NCBI GenBank assembly: GCA_019096065.1
Contig: JAGUCH010000004.1
Coordinates: forward strand, 9,424,001 to 9,488,000
Reading direction: 5' to 3'
Source of the DNA: Paracyclopina nana
Lineage: Eukaryota > Arthropoda > Copepoda > Cyclopoida > Cyclopettidae
Length of the DNA: 64,000 bases
This document shows positions 42,630 to 55,294 of the stretch, in pieces; positions within the stretch are counted from its first letter, which is position 1, and the number at the start of each line of letters is the position of its first letter. The translations under genes and the position numbers were made by a program. The notes beneath the pieces were generated by a model. It was given only the letters and a program-made list of their open reading frames with translations. It searched no databases and was not told where the DNA came from.

Positions 42630-44330
42630 AAGCAAGTCCAAGTCAGTTTTGCTCAATCCAAGTCAGTTTCGATCAATCCAAGTCAGTTTCGATCAATCCA
42701 AGTCAGTTTAGATCAATCAAAGTCTGTCCGAGTCTCAGTTAGTCCAAGTACGTCAGAAATCTTCCAAGTCTGTCCAAGTCAGTTTTGCTCAATCCAAGTC
42801 AGTTTCAATCAATCCAAGTCAGTTTCGATCAATCCAAGTCAGTTTCGATCAATCCAAGTCAGTTTAGATCAATCAAAGTCTGTCCGAGTCTCAGTTAGTC
42901 CAAGTACGTCAGAAATCTTCCAAGTCTGTCCAAGTCATTTTAGATCAATCCAAGTCCAAGAATCAGTCAGTCCAAGCAATTCATAGTCTGTCAAAGTCTA
43001 TCGTAGTTCTTTCAAGTCAGCCTATTCCTCAAAAGTCTGTCATAGTTCTTCCAAGTCTGCTTCAATCAGACAAGTCTGACAAAATCACTTCAAGTCAGTG
43101 TTTCTTCGGCCAAGTATGCTCAAGTTTTCAAATCTACGAGTCTTACCAAGTCAGTCAATTTCACCTCAAGTCCTTCCAACTTTGGACAAGTCAAGTCTTC
43201 CTCAATGTCGCTTCAAGTATGTCCAAGCCTTCCTAGTCAAGCCCAAGTCTGTTTAGGCAAGTCAAAGTCTATCCAAGCTATCCAAGTGCTATGTCAAAGT
43301 CATTCAAGTATGTCCAAGTCATCCAAGTCTGTCAAAGTCATCCAAGTATGTCAAAGTCATCCAAGTCAGTCAAAGTCTGTCCGAGTCATCCATGTATGTC
43401 AAAGTCATCCAAGTACGTCCAAGTCATCCAAGTATGTCCAAGTCATCCAAGTACGTCCAAGTCATACAACTATGTCAACATCATCTAAGTATGTCCTAGT
43501 CATTCAAGTCTGTGTCTGTCCAAGTCCAAGTCATCCAAGTCTGTCCGAGCCAATCAAAGTCTGTCCTAATCATCCAAGTCTGTGTCTGTCCTTTTCATCC
43601 AAGTCTGTCCTAGTCGTCCAGGTCTGTGTCTTTCCAAGTCATCCAAGTCTGTCCGAGCCAATCAAAGTTTGTCCTAGTCTGTACAGGTCTTTCCAAGTCT
43701 TTTTTTAAATCAAAGTCTGTCCAAGTCCGCCTAAGCAAGTCAAAGTTTGTCCAAGCTACCCAAGTGCTATGTCAAAGTCATTCAAGTCTTTCCAAGTCAT
43801 CTAAGTATGTCCAAGTCATCCAAGCCTATCCAAGTCATCCAAGCCTGTCCAAGTCATCCAAGTCGGTCCAAGTCGGTCCAAGCCATCCAAGTCTTTCCAA
43901 GTACATCCAAGTCATACAACTATGTCAAAGACAACCAAGTCTGTCAAAGTCATCCAAGTCTGTGTCTGTATAAGTCCAAGTCATCCTAGTCTGTCCAAGT
44001 CATTCAAGTCTGTCCAAGTCATCCAAGTATGTCCAAGTCATCCAAGTATGTCCAAGTCATCCAAGTCGTCCAAGTATGTCCGAGCCAATCAAAGTCCTAG
44101 TCTGTACAGGTCTATCCAAGTCTTTTTTGCCAATCAAAGTCCTAGTCAGTACAGGTCTATCCAAGTCTTTTTTGCCAATCAAAGTCTGTCCAAGTCCGCC
44201 TAAGCAAGTCAAAGTTTATCCAAGTCATCCAAGTATGTCCAAGCCAATCAAAGTCTGTCTGAGTGTGTCCAAGTCTCTCTAAGTATGTCCAAGGCAATCA
44301 AATACTGTGCAAGTCTGTCCAATATTTGGA
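42630..44330 (+). repeat. intergenic array of AAGTCTGTCC-related units
   Basis: AAGTCTGTCC, AAGTCATCC and AATCCAAGTCAGTTTCGATC units alternate; a block of about 130 bases is duplicated (42640-42770 and 42780-42930). Related to the decamers in the amylase and kelch introns. Confidence 0.88.
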
Positions 44331-44754
44331 GCCTTTAAAAAATCTATTAGAATTAGCTACTTTAGGTAGCAACACTTGTACAGAAGAACTTCTGAGAATT
44401 TTCAATTAGCTTTGACCCAAAATTAGTGGGAAAAATCTCCTTGCCTAAGTTGGGGGAGGTGACACTGATGCTTTAATGACTTTCACTTGTCATTGTTGTA
44501 GTTGAGCTCCATAATTTGCATTGCTAGCTTTGACAGTTACATGCACACTTTCAACACTGATCATTGTCTCATTTTTTTCCACTTCAAACACTTTCAAAGA
44601 GTTCTTCTTTGAAGGTCACTACTATTCAATTTTATTGCCCAATGAATGTGCTCAGAAGACACAACTTTCTCTTTGCTTAATGGTCCATGAAAAAAGTTGC
44701 AATTTTAATTTTTGCTGTATACTTTTTTATGACTTAAAATCCAATTCAGTGCAA

Positions 44755-45610
44755 AACATACAATGTACAAATCCAATTCAGTCCATATCCAATTCAGTAC
44801 AAATCCAACTCAGCACAAATCCAACTTAGCACAAATCCAATTAAGTACAAAGCTAATTCAGTACAAATCCAATTCAGTACAAATCTCATTCAGCTTAAAT
44901 CTAATTCAGCAAGAATGCAACTCAGTAGAAATCCAATTCAGTACAAATCTAATTCAGCACAAATTCTAATTCAGCACAAATCCAACTTAGCACAAATCCA
45001 ATTCAGTACAAATCCAATTCAGTACAAATCCAATTCAGCACAAATTCTAATTCAGCACAAATCCAATTCATTACAAATCCAACTTAGTACAAATCCAACT
45101 CAGTACAAATGCAATTCAGTACAAATCCAATTCAGCACAAATCCAATTCAGCACAATTCCAATTAAGTACAAATCCAAATCAGTCCATATCCAACTCTGT
45201 ACAAAACCCTATATTAGTGCAATTCTGTTCAAAACCACATCTGTTCAGAAAGCAAATCATTTTTTCAAGCCTAATTCAGCTCTATGTCTGCTAACTCCTT
45301 GTCGGTTCTACTCCAAGTCTGTTTAACCATATGGTATTCAAGACCAATAGGCATCGTTCAAGATCAAATGGAACTTGGTTCAACTCCCATTCAGCTCAAA
45401 TTTATATCAGTTGAGGTCCAATTCAGTTTAAATCCATTTCATCCCAAGTCCAATTTTGTTCAAGTCCAATTCAGTCTAAATCCGATTCAGTTTAAATTTA
45501 ATTCAGTCCAAATCCAAATCAGTTGAAATCCAGTTCTACTTTAATTCAAATCAGCCAAAGTCCAATTCAGTTCAAGTCCATTTCAGTATAGATCCGATTC
45601 ATGCTAAATA
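44755..45610 (+). repeat. tandem repeat AAATCCAATTCAGTAC, 16-17 bases
   Basis: About 30 copies to 45240 and looser TCCAATTCAGTTTAAA copies from 45395 to 45610. Asn/Gln/Ser-rich ORFs here are artefacts of the repeat. Confidence 0.9.
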
Positions 45611-45814
45611 ATCCAAATCGATACTTTTGCTTTAATCTTGCAAAGACAAAACACTATTGGCAAATGATGCCAATTTCTACACAGGCTTTTTGCAGTTGTG
45701 CAGAAATGAGCAAAAATTAGCAGCTTTGAACTTGTGAAAGGCCAGCAAGCTTTTTTGCAATCACAAATACACAACAAATAATAGAAAGCTGTGAAATTTT
45801 TTCCCCCTCTGCAA

Positions 45815-48800
45815 ATGCTTAAAAGTTGGCTGACAAGATCGACTGAAAGCTCAGTGATGCTCAAGTCTTTGGCCAAGAAAGAAGTCATGGAAGAAATTTT
45901 GCAACACATCACTGATGAGGGTGAAATTTCCTCCTTTCACCAATGGATTGGTGAACTGTGCAATCCAGACTCTAAATTAGTTCAAAATTCCAATGAGAAA
46001 TTCGAGCTGATCCTGGATCAGAATCCTATGACAAGTACTTCTCCTGTTTTATTAGGCAAAGAAGCCACTTTGGTGGAAACAGAAGGCCAAAAGTTGATGA
46101 AAAAACTGGCCAATAAATATGTAAGTGAAAATTAATAAAAAAATCCATAGAAACAGTATCATGACAAAGAAACGCCATCTACCGACATTTTTGAAGAAAC
46201 ACTTGGGAGTTGAGCTCAAAATCGAGTTTCATTTCAATGAGTTGAGCCACTTTTTTAGGGGCAAATAATGAAGATAGGTGGTTACTTTTGTTATACCTAA
46301 GCTAATCATCACGAGTATAGCATCACGATATTGATTATTTTAAGCTTATAATAGACTTAAAACCACTTTATTTTTGCACCAAGAAGCAATTCTTTAAAAA
46401 GTGGGATAGCCCTAATTTGCCTGGGTTTTATTTCGAACTATAATTCGAGTTGCAAAAAGGCGGTAACTCAGTTTTTATTCTAGCAGTGTCGGCTGAAAAT
46501 CCCAGCTGTTGCCCTAAAAGGCCGCTAGGATCGCCCTACATCAATGTTATTGTTATGATACGTTTATAATTATTACCATAATAAGGAGGAAAAACTAAAT
46601 TTAATTTTGAGCAAAATAAAAACAATTAAACTAATCTATACCACTTTTAAGGCAGGACTTTAACATGAGTTTTTGATTAAATTAAATTTACCAATTTTTA
46701 AAAACATTTTTTTTTTGTTGCAGAATTGCTATGGTGATAAAATAGTGAATGGTCATTTCCGGATTCGTGGGGTGAAAAACGACTTTGTTTTCGAGGGAAA
46801 TGTGGACAAAAATTGCATTCCCCACGGATTTGTCAGAGTCATGGCGCCCTCTGGTGAAGTAGAGTTCTATGGATGTTTCATTTCGGGCCATTTGGTGGGG
46901 AATTGCTGGAGGAATTTGGCGGGAGGTGAGTGTGTGGCCAAAAAGTGGAATCGAGTGGCGCTACTTCACCTCTTTTTTTTCCAGGCAGTTTTTTGGTCTC
47001 TGACAGCTGCGATTTTGGCGGGAAAAACACTGTGTACTTTTACCCAGACTGCCGAACCGTTTTGGTGGGGGAATTTGCAAATGGCGGCCAGTTGAAAAGT
47101 GGCCAAGTCACTGAAGTCATTGGTGTTGACAAGGACTCGGCACTGAATCCAGATCCAGTCTACTTGGGTCCAGATCCAGATGTAAGTGGCTTTTTTGTGG
47201 GAGATTTTGGCTACTTTCAATATTTGGATTTCTGACTAGAGCTTTATAGTTATAGTGGCCTTTTACAGGGATTTTTGGCTCTTTTTGACACTTGAGAGTA
47301 GGAATTGTTTAACATACAAAGCAGCTGACTGTGAACTAAATAAACCATATCAGCTGCATTTTTAAACAAATGAAAGCATCAGCTGACTTTTAAACAAACA
47401 AATGCATCAGCTGACTTTTAGTCAAATTGATGCATCAATGCTGCATAGGTCAGCAGCTTTTATTAAAGTAATTAGCTGAGTTTTACCTTATTTATCAGCT
47501 GACTGTAACTTGTGTCATCAGCTGACTTTAACTTAGGTCATCAGCTAGTTTTACTTCAACTCATTTAACTTATCAGCTGACTTGAGCATGTTCATCAGCT
47601 GACTTTTCCCATATTGATCAGCTGACTTTAATTAGTGTCATCAGCTGACTTACATTTACTCACTTAAGCTATCAGCTGACTTTAACGTGTGTCATCAGCT
47701 GACTTGAGCATGTTCATCAGCTGACTTTTCCCATATTAATCAGCTGACTTTAATTTGTGTCATCAGCTGACTTACACTCACTCAAGTTATCAGCTGACTT
47801 TTACCATATTCATCAGCTGACTTTTCCCATATTCATCAGCTGACTTTTACCATATTCATCAGCTGACTTAAACTCTGAGCATTAGATGGCCTTATCTCTC
47901 CTTAGTAATCAGCTGACTTAAACTCTGGCCATCTGACGGCTTTAACTCACTTAAGTTGTCAGCTGACTGGACTTTTTAAAGTCATTAGGTGACTTAAACT
48001 AATATCAGAAGCTGACTCTAAGTTGTCAGCTGACTTGTTCTAAAATGCAAATCGCATCCAAGTGAGCATTGACTTTTTTCAATAGGGGCCAATCTATGAG
48101 TTTGATGAGTCATCAAAAGGTTGCATTTCCAAGTCCCCAATGTTGGCAGATCCCTATGAAGAATTGTTTGTTTACCTTGACAAGAGCCATTTCCCTGAGG
48201 CTGGCCAAGGCCTCTTTGCCAGAATCCCAATTGAAGCTTCCACTGTGGTCTCCTTCTACAATGGCATCAAATATGGTCTGGATGATCCAGATGCCATTGA
48301 AGACAGCTGCTACAAAGTCACCTTTGATGACAACACTGACTTGGACATTCCACCCGAAATGACCAGCTCATCCAAGTACATTGCTTCATTGGGACACAAA
48401 GTAAGCTCAAATAATATACACAAAACCACGTGGAGTCTTTGTTTTGGTTTGCAACAGAATCACATAGAATCTATATTTTTGCAAATATTAGCAAAAAGAA
48501 AAACCACGTAGAGTCTGTTGTGAATTTTACACCACTTAATAAAAAGTAAGCAACACCACGTGGAATCTTTGTTTTGACTTTCAGACCTTGCCTAAAGGTT
48601 AGCAAAACCACGTGAAATCTTTGTTTTAGATTTCAGACCTTGGCTAAAGATTAACAAAACCACATGTAATCTTTGTTTTGACCTCTCCAAAATGTAATCA
48701 AACTTAGGTAGAGTCTTTGTTTTGTTTGCAGCGCTTTAACAAAAAGTAAACAAAAAGTCGCGTGGAGCCTTTGTTTTGATTTCGAGGACTTTATTATGAG

Positions 48801-50055
48801 TAAACAAAACCAAGAGGAATTTTTGCTTAGAACAAGTAAGCAAAAGCATGTGGAATCTTTGTTTTTGAAGTTTACAATCAGCAAGCAGACACAGATAGAG
48901 CCTTTATTTTGATAGATAGATCTTTGCAAAAAAGTAAACAAATCCACGTGGAGTCTATGTTTATGATTTGAAGGCCTTAATTAAAAGTAAACAAAATGGC
49001 GTGGAGTCTTTGTTTTGAAGTTTGCAAATCGTAAGCAAACTCATGTAGAGTCTTTGTTTTGATTGTGAGGCCTTGTGCAAAAAGAAAGCAAAACCGCGTG
49101 GAATCTCTGATGGTTTAATCTTCTCTGTATTTTTCTATAGGTTTCACATTCCTTCACTCCAAACTGTGAATTTGACAACTTTATTCACCCCAGATTTGGC
49201 TTGATCAAATGCTTGGTGAGCTTGAAGCCAATTTGCCAAGGCGAAGAACTGACAATTCATTATGAGTATGAATTGTCGATGGCTCCAAGCTGGTAATAGA
49301 AATATATTTGCGAATTGAAGTGATTAATTGGCCAACTATTTTGCTTGAACAGCTAATTCGAGCTTGATTCTGTAGATTTATCCAGATTGCATACATTGAT
49401 CTTGGCTTTGTTGTACAACCAAAGATAACATTAGCGTACTTATGCCAATCCTGGCCATCAATTTCCAGAAAATATTGTACATATAAAGTTTTAATCCTGA
49501 TATTATCTATCAATATTATAACCTACTATATTCACCTTACTTTTAACTGAACACAGAGCAAATTAGTGAACATTTACGTTATTTGGTTTTTCAACAATAT
49601 TATTTGGAGATAACTTATGAATGTTAAACACTGATTGTAGATATTTTAGTTGAAATAGTCATCAACTTTAGTTAGAGTACGACAAAATTAGTATGAGTTG
49701 TGCAAAAAAGCCCATTCCGGAGAAACAAATGCAAAGAAATCAGCTGTCATTTGCTCAAATAAGCTTTCCAAGCTTTGGGAATGGCCATCATATCACTTCA
49801 TCGAACATGAATATTTTCTAAAATATTTCTTATGTCGCAAGGTACAAAAAGCTGTGGGCCAAACATCAGAAATCCATGCGAGGCATCCCCAATTGGAAGA
49901 TGGCTTTGGCATTCAAGGGTGGACTTTCACATCGACAACTGAGGTCTCATTGTAATATCAATATTAATAGCAGTGGAAGTTCATCGAGAAGTACTTCTGA
50001 ATGTGTCAGCAATTCTGATGTCATTCTCGAAGAAGATGAAGACACCGATGCTTAA
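45815..50055 (+). CDS. SETD7-like MORN-SET protein, complete, 6 exons
   Basis: Likely protein-lysine methyltransferase of the SET7/9 family. Exons: 45815-46120, 46724-46925, 46985-47181, 48086-48400, 49141-49292, 49842-50055; 461 residues, all phases fit. Residues 1-102 form a helical N-terminal part not typical of SETD7. Exons 2-3 hold MORN-like repeats (GFVRVMAPSGEVEFYGCF). Exons 4-5 hold the SET domain: GQGLFARIPI, SFYNG, SLGHK then VSHSFTPNC, HPRFGLIKC, GEELTIHYEYE. The two C-terminal catalytic-pocket Tyr residues are kept, but the NHS motif reads SHS, so the Asn that normally contacts AdoMet is Ser; activity may be altered. The C terminus ends in a Ser/acidic tail. Introns 3 and 4 are repeat arrays. 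Confidence 0.9.
47320..48040 (+). repeat. intron array ATCAGCTGACTTTAA with about 20 CAGCTG E-boxes
   Basis: It fills intron 3 of the SETD7-like gene. The core TCAGCTGA is palindromic and well kept while spacing varies from about 20 to 35 bases. Confidence 0.92.
48415..49105 (+). repeat. intron array AAACCACGTGGAGTCTTTGTTTTG, unit about 55-60 bases
   Basis: It fills intron 4 of the SETD7-like gene, with about 12 degenerate copies, several carrying the palindrome CCACGTGG. Confidence 0.88.
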
Positions 50056-50101
50056 AATGGCTTATTTTGCAAGAATATTGTTTTCCAGAAAATATGTCTA
50101 A

Positions 50102-50107
50102 AATAAA
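50102..50107 (+). terminator. poly(A) signal AATAAA of the SETD7-like gene
   Basis: It lies 47 bases after the stop at 50053-50055. Confidence 0.65.
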
Positions 50108-50189
50108 ATTGATATTTTGGCCAAATATTAATTAGGCTTAGAATGGCTTGCTCAAGCCTATTTCTGTTTTCACTTCAAGACAATTTTAC

Positions 50190-50640
50190 CAAGGGAGAAA
50201 TCCGGATTCTGGATTCCGGATGTGGCTCCAGTTCCAGGATTGGCTCCAATAATTGAAGAAAGGCTCCAGATTCAAATACTATCAAGTACAAATGGTTTAG
50301 TTCCAGGTCTAGGATGAGCTCAAGTTCCCCATATTTGGATCCTGATCCAGGTTAGGATACCGCTTAAACAAATGGTGAATGGCTCCAGATTAAAGTGGGC
50401 TCGGGATCTAGGTTCTGATCCGGATTCGCACCAAGGTTTGGGTCTACAACCAGGTTAGGATCCAGGTCATGGTTTGGCTCCAAATGGTGCTGAAGGTTGA
50501 TTTTCAAAGTTTGACTTTAAAAAAACCAAATTTTGTTCCAAAATCCGAGTTTGGCTCGAAAATCCAATTTTGGGATCAAACTTCAAATAAATCCCAAGAT
50601 CTCAGTTAAGGTTCGATCTGGATCTGGGATTGTCAACAAC
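50190..50640 (+). repeat. loose repeat of GGATTCCGGAT / CCAGGTTTGGCTCC words
   Basis: Degenerate copies of GATCCAGGTT and TGGCTCCA fill the space between the SETD7-like gene and the RCC1-kinase gene. No gene seen. Confidence 0.55.
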
Positions 50641-50964
50641 CAGAGCAGCCAGATTTTATAGAAAAGCCCCACATTTTTCACATCGATATTTTGGCTTTTT
50701 TCAAATAAAGTTGGCACCTTCCATTGCAGTTGTCACCAACAACTTAAAACTCGCTTCAGCTGAAAAGTTATAGTGTGCTTGCACTTGGCCTTCTGTTTGA
50801 ATTTTCCCGCCCACACTTTCAAATTCTTAATACCTGGTGATTTAACCTTGACTTGTTTCTGCCAGGTGGGCAAACATCACTTAATTCGTGCACTTCATCC
50901 TTCAAGCTGCACTTTGGTGAAATTTTCAGTTATTTTTTTTTGCTGTGATTGATGAAATTCCAAG

Positions 50965-53202
50965 ATGGAAAACCCATTAGAGTTGAAAACTTGGCCAGTT
51001 TTTGCCAATGTTGATATGGACTTTTTGGCTAAAGTGAAATCAGTCTGGGTTTTCAGAAGCTTGAAAGACCGTAGATTTCATGGTGAAGAGGCAATGATTC
51101 TCACCAATGAAGATGTACTGTATGCATTGGGACCCAATGTATATGGCAAACATGGAGTTGGCCATACCCAACCAGCCACAAATCCAAGAAAAGTCCACGC
51201 TCTGAGCAATCAACAAGTGGTCGATCTCAGCTTTGGATACGACTTTGCATTGGCCCTGACACAAGATGGAACCATCTATTCATGGGGTGAAAAAAATAGT
51301 TTTGGACAATTAGGTCGTGAAACCACAAATGATGGATTGATTCCAATGCCAATTGAAGGTCCACTGAGAGGCAAAAGGGTAATCTCTATTGCTTGTGGTT
51401 GTCAACATAGGTAAATACTCCTTAAATTGCATTCATTTGCATTTGTTTGCAATGATGTTTAATTGCAGCTTGGCTCTCACAGACTTGGGTGAAGTCTTTG
51501 CTTGGGGTTTGAATCATGAAAGACAACTTTTGGGTGGATGCCAACGTTTTGTCAAAGTCCCTAGTCAAATCCCCAAAAAGATCAAGTTTGAACACTTGGT
51601 ACCTAAAGGGTGTTACGCTCAACAGATATCTTGTGGATTACACTTCTCGATCATTCTCCTAAATGATGGCAGAATTCTATCATTTGGAGATTCATCTTAT
51701 GGCCAGCTTGGGCGTGGAAAGAAACAGGATCAGTCCACTCCTGCAATCATTAAACAACTGAAAGGAATCAACATTGTCTCAGTATGTTGCGGCGCTTATC
51801 ATGTGCTAGCCTTGTCAGATATGGGACGCCTTTATTGTTGGGGCAGTTATTATAATTATGAACAATTGGGTAACGGAAGCACAAAAAGGTACTTGGTCCC
51901 AACGAGGATTGGTGAAAGGATTGGTAGTTTCACAGCAATAACTGCAAATTGGGCTTCTTTTACATCAGCTGCTCTCAGTGAATCCAACCAAACCTATGTT
52001 TGGAGTGATTGCGAAGAAGGAAATATTGTTAAGCCAACTGAAACTCAGTACAAGAGTCTTCCAGAGGCTTTCTACTTCTATTCAAAGGAAGGAAGGTCAA
52101 TGTATCCCAGGGCAATCCGGTTCACTTCTAGTGGTTCAAATAAGAGCCAACCAAGGTAACAGTCATCAAGTAAATCTAATTTTTAAACACATAATGTCAT
52201 TTTTATGCTGTAGTGAGTCTACATCCTACTTTTTCCTCCACTATAACCCAATTTCATGGCTTGGAGCTGGTGCCTTTGGGTCAGTTGTGAAGGCCAAATT
52301 TAAGAAGGATGGGCAATTTCAGGCGGTCAAGATTGCTAAGTTTCATGCAGGCAAATCAGATGAAAGGGACCAAGCTTTGGGGGAGATTGAAATCCTGAGG
52401 ACTTTGAGTCATGTCAATGTCCTCAAATATTATACGGGATGGTCTGAGAAAGTGGACGAAGGTGACCAAAGTTCAGACCAGTCCTCGCTATCATAAAAAT
52501 AATCCACTTTTTTTATACAGCTTGGTTGCAAAAGCTGAAGGCTGCTCAGATCTCAATGAAAATTAACCCTGAGGAATCAGACGAAGAGGTCACATTCACA
52601 AAGGGAGCCACCTACCTTTTCATAGCCACTGAGCTATGCCCAAATGGAAACCTTGAACAATACATTGTTCGCAACAAAAAGAACCCCGAGCAATCATGGA
52701 AGTATTTTGGCCAACTATGCACTGGCCTGGCCTACATCCATGCAAAGAAGATCATTCACAGGTACTTATTCACAATGGCAGAATCAAGTTTCCAACCCAA
52801 TGATTTGCTTACATTTTCAGGGATCTCAAACCAGCCAATATCTTCATTGGCAAAGAGGGCCGAGTTAAGATTGGGGATTTTGGCTTGGCCAGAGCCCTGG
52901 AGCAAAGCAGATATGCACGTACCTTTGCTGGCACACTTTTTTTCATGAGCCCAGAGCAGAAGAATGGTCAAGAGTATAATGAAAAAATTGATATCTATGC
53001 CGCAGGCGTAATATTGACATTGCTCATGAAAGACTTTGGCTACTCTCAAAAGTGTATTGACTACATCAATGCTTTGAGCAATGGACAGAATGTGAAAGAT
53101 GAACTTGATATGTTCATCCAAATGATGCTCAGTGCAAATCCTAAAAAGCGTCCTGAAGCTATGGAGTTAATTTTTCGTGTTCAATTTGCCTTGCTGATCT
53201 AA
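50965..53202 (+). CDS. RCC1-repeat protein kinase of eIF2-alpha-kinase type, complete, 5 exons
   Basis: Exons 50965-51410, 51469-52155, 52214-52461, 52521-52761, 52821-53202; 667 residues, introns 58-59 bases, phases fit. Residues about 60-350 hold RCC1 propeller repeats (TIYSWGEKNSFGQLG, EVFAWGLNHERQLLG, RILSFGDSSYGQLGRG, RLYCWGSYYNYEQLG). Residues about 410-660 are a Ser/Thr kinase: LGAGAFGSVVKA loop, AVKIAKF Lys, HRDLKPANI catalytic loop, IGDFGLAR, and GTLFFMSPEQ, the form typical of PEK/GCN2-like kinases. All catalytic residues are present. Repeats come before the kinase, the reverse of NEK8/NEK9. The exon 3 donor (GTGACC) is weak. Substrate unknown. Confidence 0.9.
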
Positions 53203-53210
53203 CCCTTCAA

Positions 53211-53216
53211 AATAAA
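53211..53216 (+). terminator. poly(A) signal AATAAA of the RCC1-kinase gene
   Basis: It starts eight bases after the stop codon, so the 3' untranslated part is very short. Confidence 0.65.
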
Positions 53217-53224
53217 GGTATATC

Positions 53225-53325
53225 TGTTGAAATCCGTGTCCGCAAAAATCCGTGCCGTTATATTCCGTTCCGTTATATTTCGTTCCGTAAAAATCCGTTC
53301 CGTGAAAATCTGTTTTCATGAAAAT
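53225..53325 (+). repeat. short repeat TTCCGTTCCGTAAAAATCCG
   Basis: Five or six copies of a 14-17 base unit directly after the kinase gene. 53330-53980 holds no supported feature. Confidence 0.75.
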
Positions 53326-53984
53326 ATATTTTATCAAATGATACTCTAATTTTTATGTCAAACTTAAAATAATAGATGAACAGCTCTTGGAGGGGTGATT
53401 TAAAGTGGAAATGCTCTAATTTTCCTGTTGTTTTATAGCCCTCGGCTTGTTTTTCATTTTCTCGTCAAATGGAAGAGGGCAGCAGCAGTTATTTGTTTTC
53501 CAACTTGTGAGAAACAATTAATGAAGCAAATTTTGAAGTGTGGGGGAGAAATTAGGAAATTGTAATTATTGAACACGACAAGGGAAAGTTTTATTTATTA
53601 TTGCCTGCATGTCAATTCCTTTTCTTATTAAAAACTAAATTTTTTGAAATATCAATTGGTTTTTTTTTGATTTCACAAGAATTGATTTCTTGAATTGATT
53701 TTAAGGCATTTCTGACAAATTTCAAATTATTTTTAAAATGTGCTATTTTGAATGAAAAAGTTGTCTCAAAGATTTTAGCCCTCTTTTATTTGAGCTCAAT
53801 TTAGGCAACAAAATGTCATTTTCTCGCAATTGTTTTTAGTTAGGTGTCCATGGCTGGGAGAGACTTTTTTGTAGATCCACTGTAGAACTTCAAAAAAGTC
53901 AATTTGAAGCAAAAACTGGTGATTTCCGTACAAAGAGGATTTATGTCCAAAGTTGAATTTTTTGGCAAACAATTTCTTGAATTT

Positions 53985-54580
53985 TGGAAGAAACTTGATT
54001 TTCCGCGGAAAACTTGACTTTGACGAAAAACTTGAGTTTCGACGAAAAACTTAATTTTAGGCAAAAAACTTGACTTTCGGAAGGAAAGTTGACTTTTGGC
54101 TGAAAAATTGACTTTCAGCTGAAAAATTGACCTTCGGCAGAAAACTTGATTTTTAACAGAAAAATTGACTTTTGGCTGAAAACTTCTTGATTTTTGGTGG
54201 AAAACTTGACTTTCAGAAAAAACCTTCTTGACTTTTGGTAGAAAACTTCTCGACTTTTCCGCAAAAAACCTTTTGATTTTCAGCGGAAAACTTGATTATC
54301 GGCGGAAAACTCGACTTTCGGCGGAAAACTTGATTTTCGGCAAAAAATTTGATTTTTGGCGGAAAACTTGATTTTTGGCGGAAAACTTGACTTTTGGCGG
54401 AAAACTTGATTTTTGGCAAAAAACTTGATTTTTGGCAAAAAACTTGATTTTTGGCAAAAAACTTGATTTTCGGCAAAAAACTTGATTTTCGGCAAAAAAC
54501 TTGATTTTCGGCAAAAAACTTGATTTTTGGCAAAAAACTTGATTTTCGGCAAAAAACTTGATTTTTGGCAAAAGTGACGA
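53985..54580 (+). repeat. tandem repeat AAAACTTGATTTTTGGCGG, 19-21 bases
   Basis: About 28 copies; Phe/Lys/Ser-rich minus-strand ORFs over it are artefacts. Confidence 0.92.
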
Positions 54581-54719
54581 GTATAAAAAAAAACATAATA
54601 ATAATTCTCATTTTTAAAAAAAAAATATTTTTGTCCTAAATCAGTCAATTTGCGTTCAAAAAAAGACAAGACTAATAATTTGGCTTATTTGGGAAAAACA
54701 CTAATTAGTAATAACTTTA

Positions 54720-55009
54720 CCCGCCTTCGGCGACTCATGGCGCTCCGCTCGATAAATAATCTACAGCTGAACTGAGCGCGTCAATGCTGATCAATTGTAA
54801 TGTTTTTAAAGAGTCCCTTCTTCTACAATAACAACGGCAATAAAAGAGAAAGCCGCCATTTTGGCGCGGCCGGCCGAAGCGGCCTCGCTGAGAAGCCTCG
54901 ACGGCGGCCTCAGTTGGCGTCAGCTGAAAAACTGAGAATCTCAAGACCTTTGCAACGATCAAACACACTTTCAACTTATTTACCAGCCTTAACTTACTAA
55001 AGAAGGTAA
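54720..55009 (+). promoter_or_regulatory. GC-rich promoter-like segment with a candidate noncoding first exon
   Basis: This is the only CpG-rich stretch in the last 10 kb (GCCGCCATTTTGGCGCGGCC near 54851, then GGCCGAAGCGGCC). It ends in AAGAAG followed by the donor GTAAGACTT at 55009. No good coding frame runs through it. It may be the 5' exon of a gene continuing at 63844, with all repeats between being one intron. Inference from composition and splice-site match. Confidence 0.35.
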
Positions 55010-55294
55010 GACTTAGTTTTATTGAGTCAAAATTTGTTTAATTTTCTATTTTTGGTTGGTGGCTATGAAAAAGTTTGTCAAAATGAGGGGTGTCAAAACG
55101 GCTGGAGACTTACTGATGGGTGTGGCCAATTTGCAAAATGGTTTGACAATTTGGGTCAAGCCAAGGTCGCTTTTTTTGAGGCAGCGAAATGAACACTTAA
55201 TTTTTTGAGGCAAAACACATTTTTTAGAATATAGAAACATTGAGCATGTCTTGATAAAAAGTCTTGAGTCTTATTTATGTCTTTAGTCTTAATG

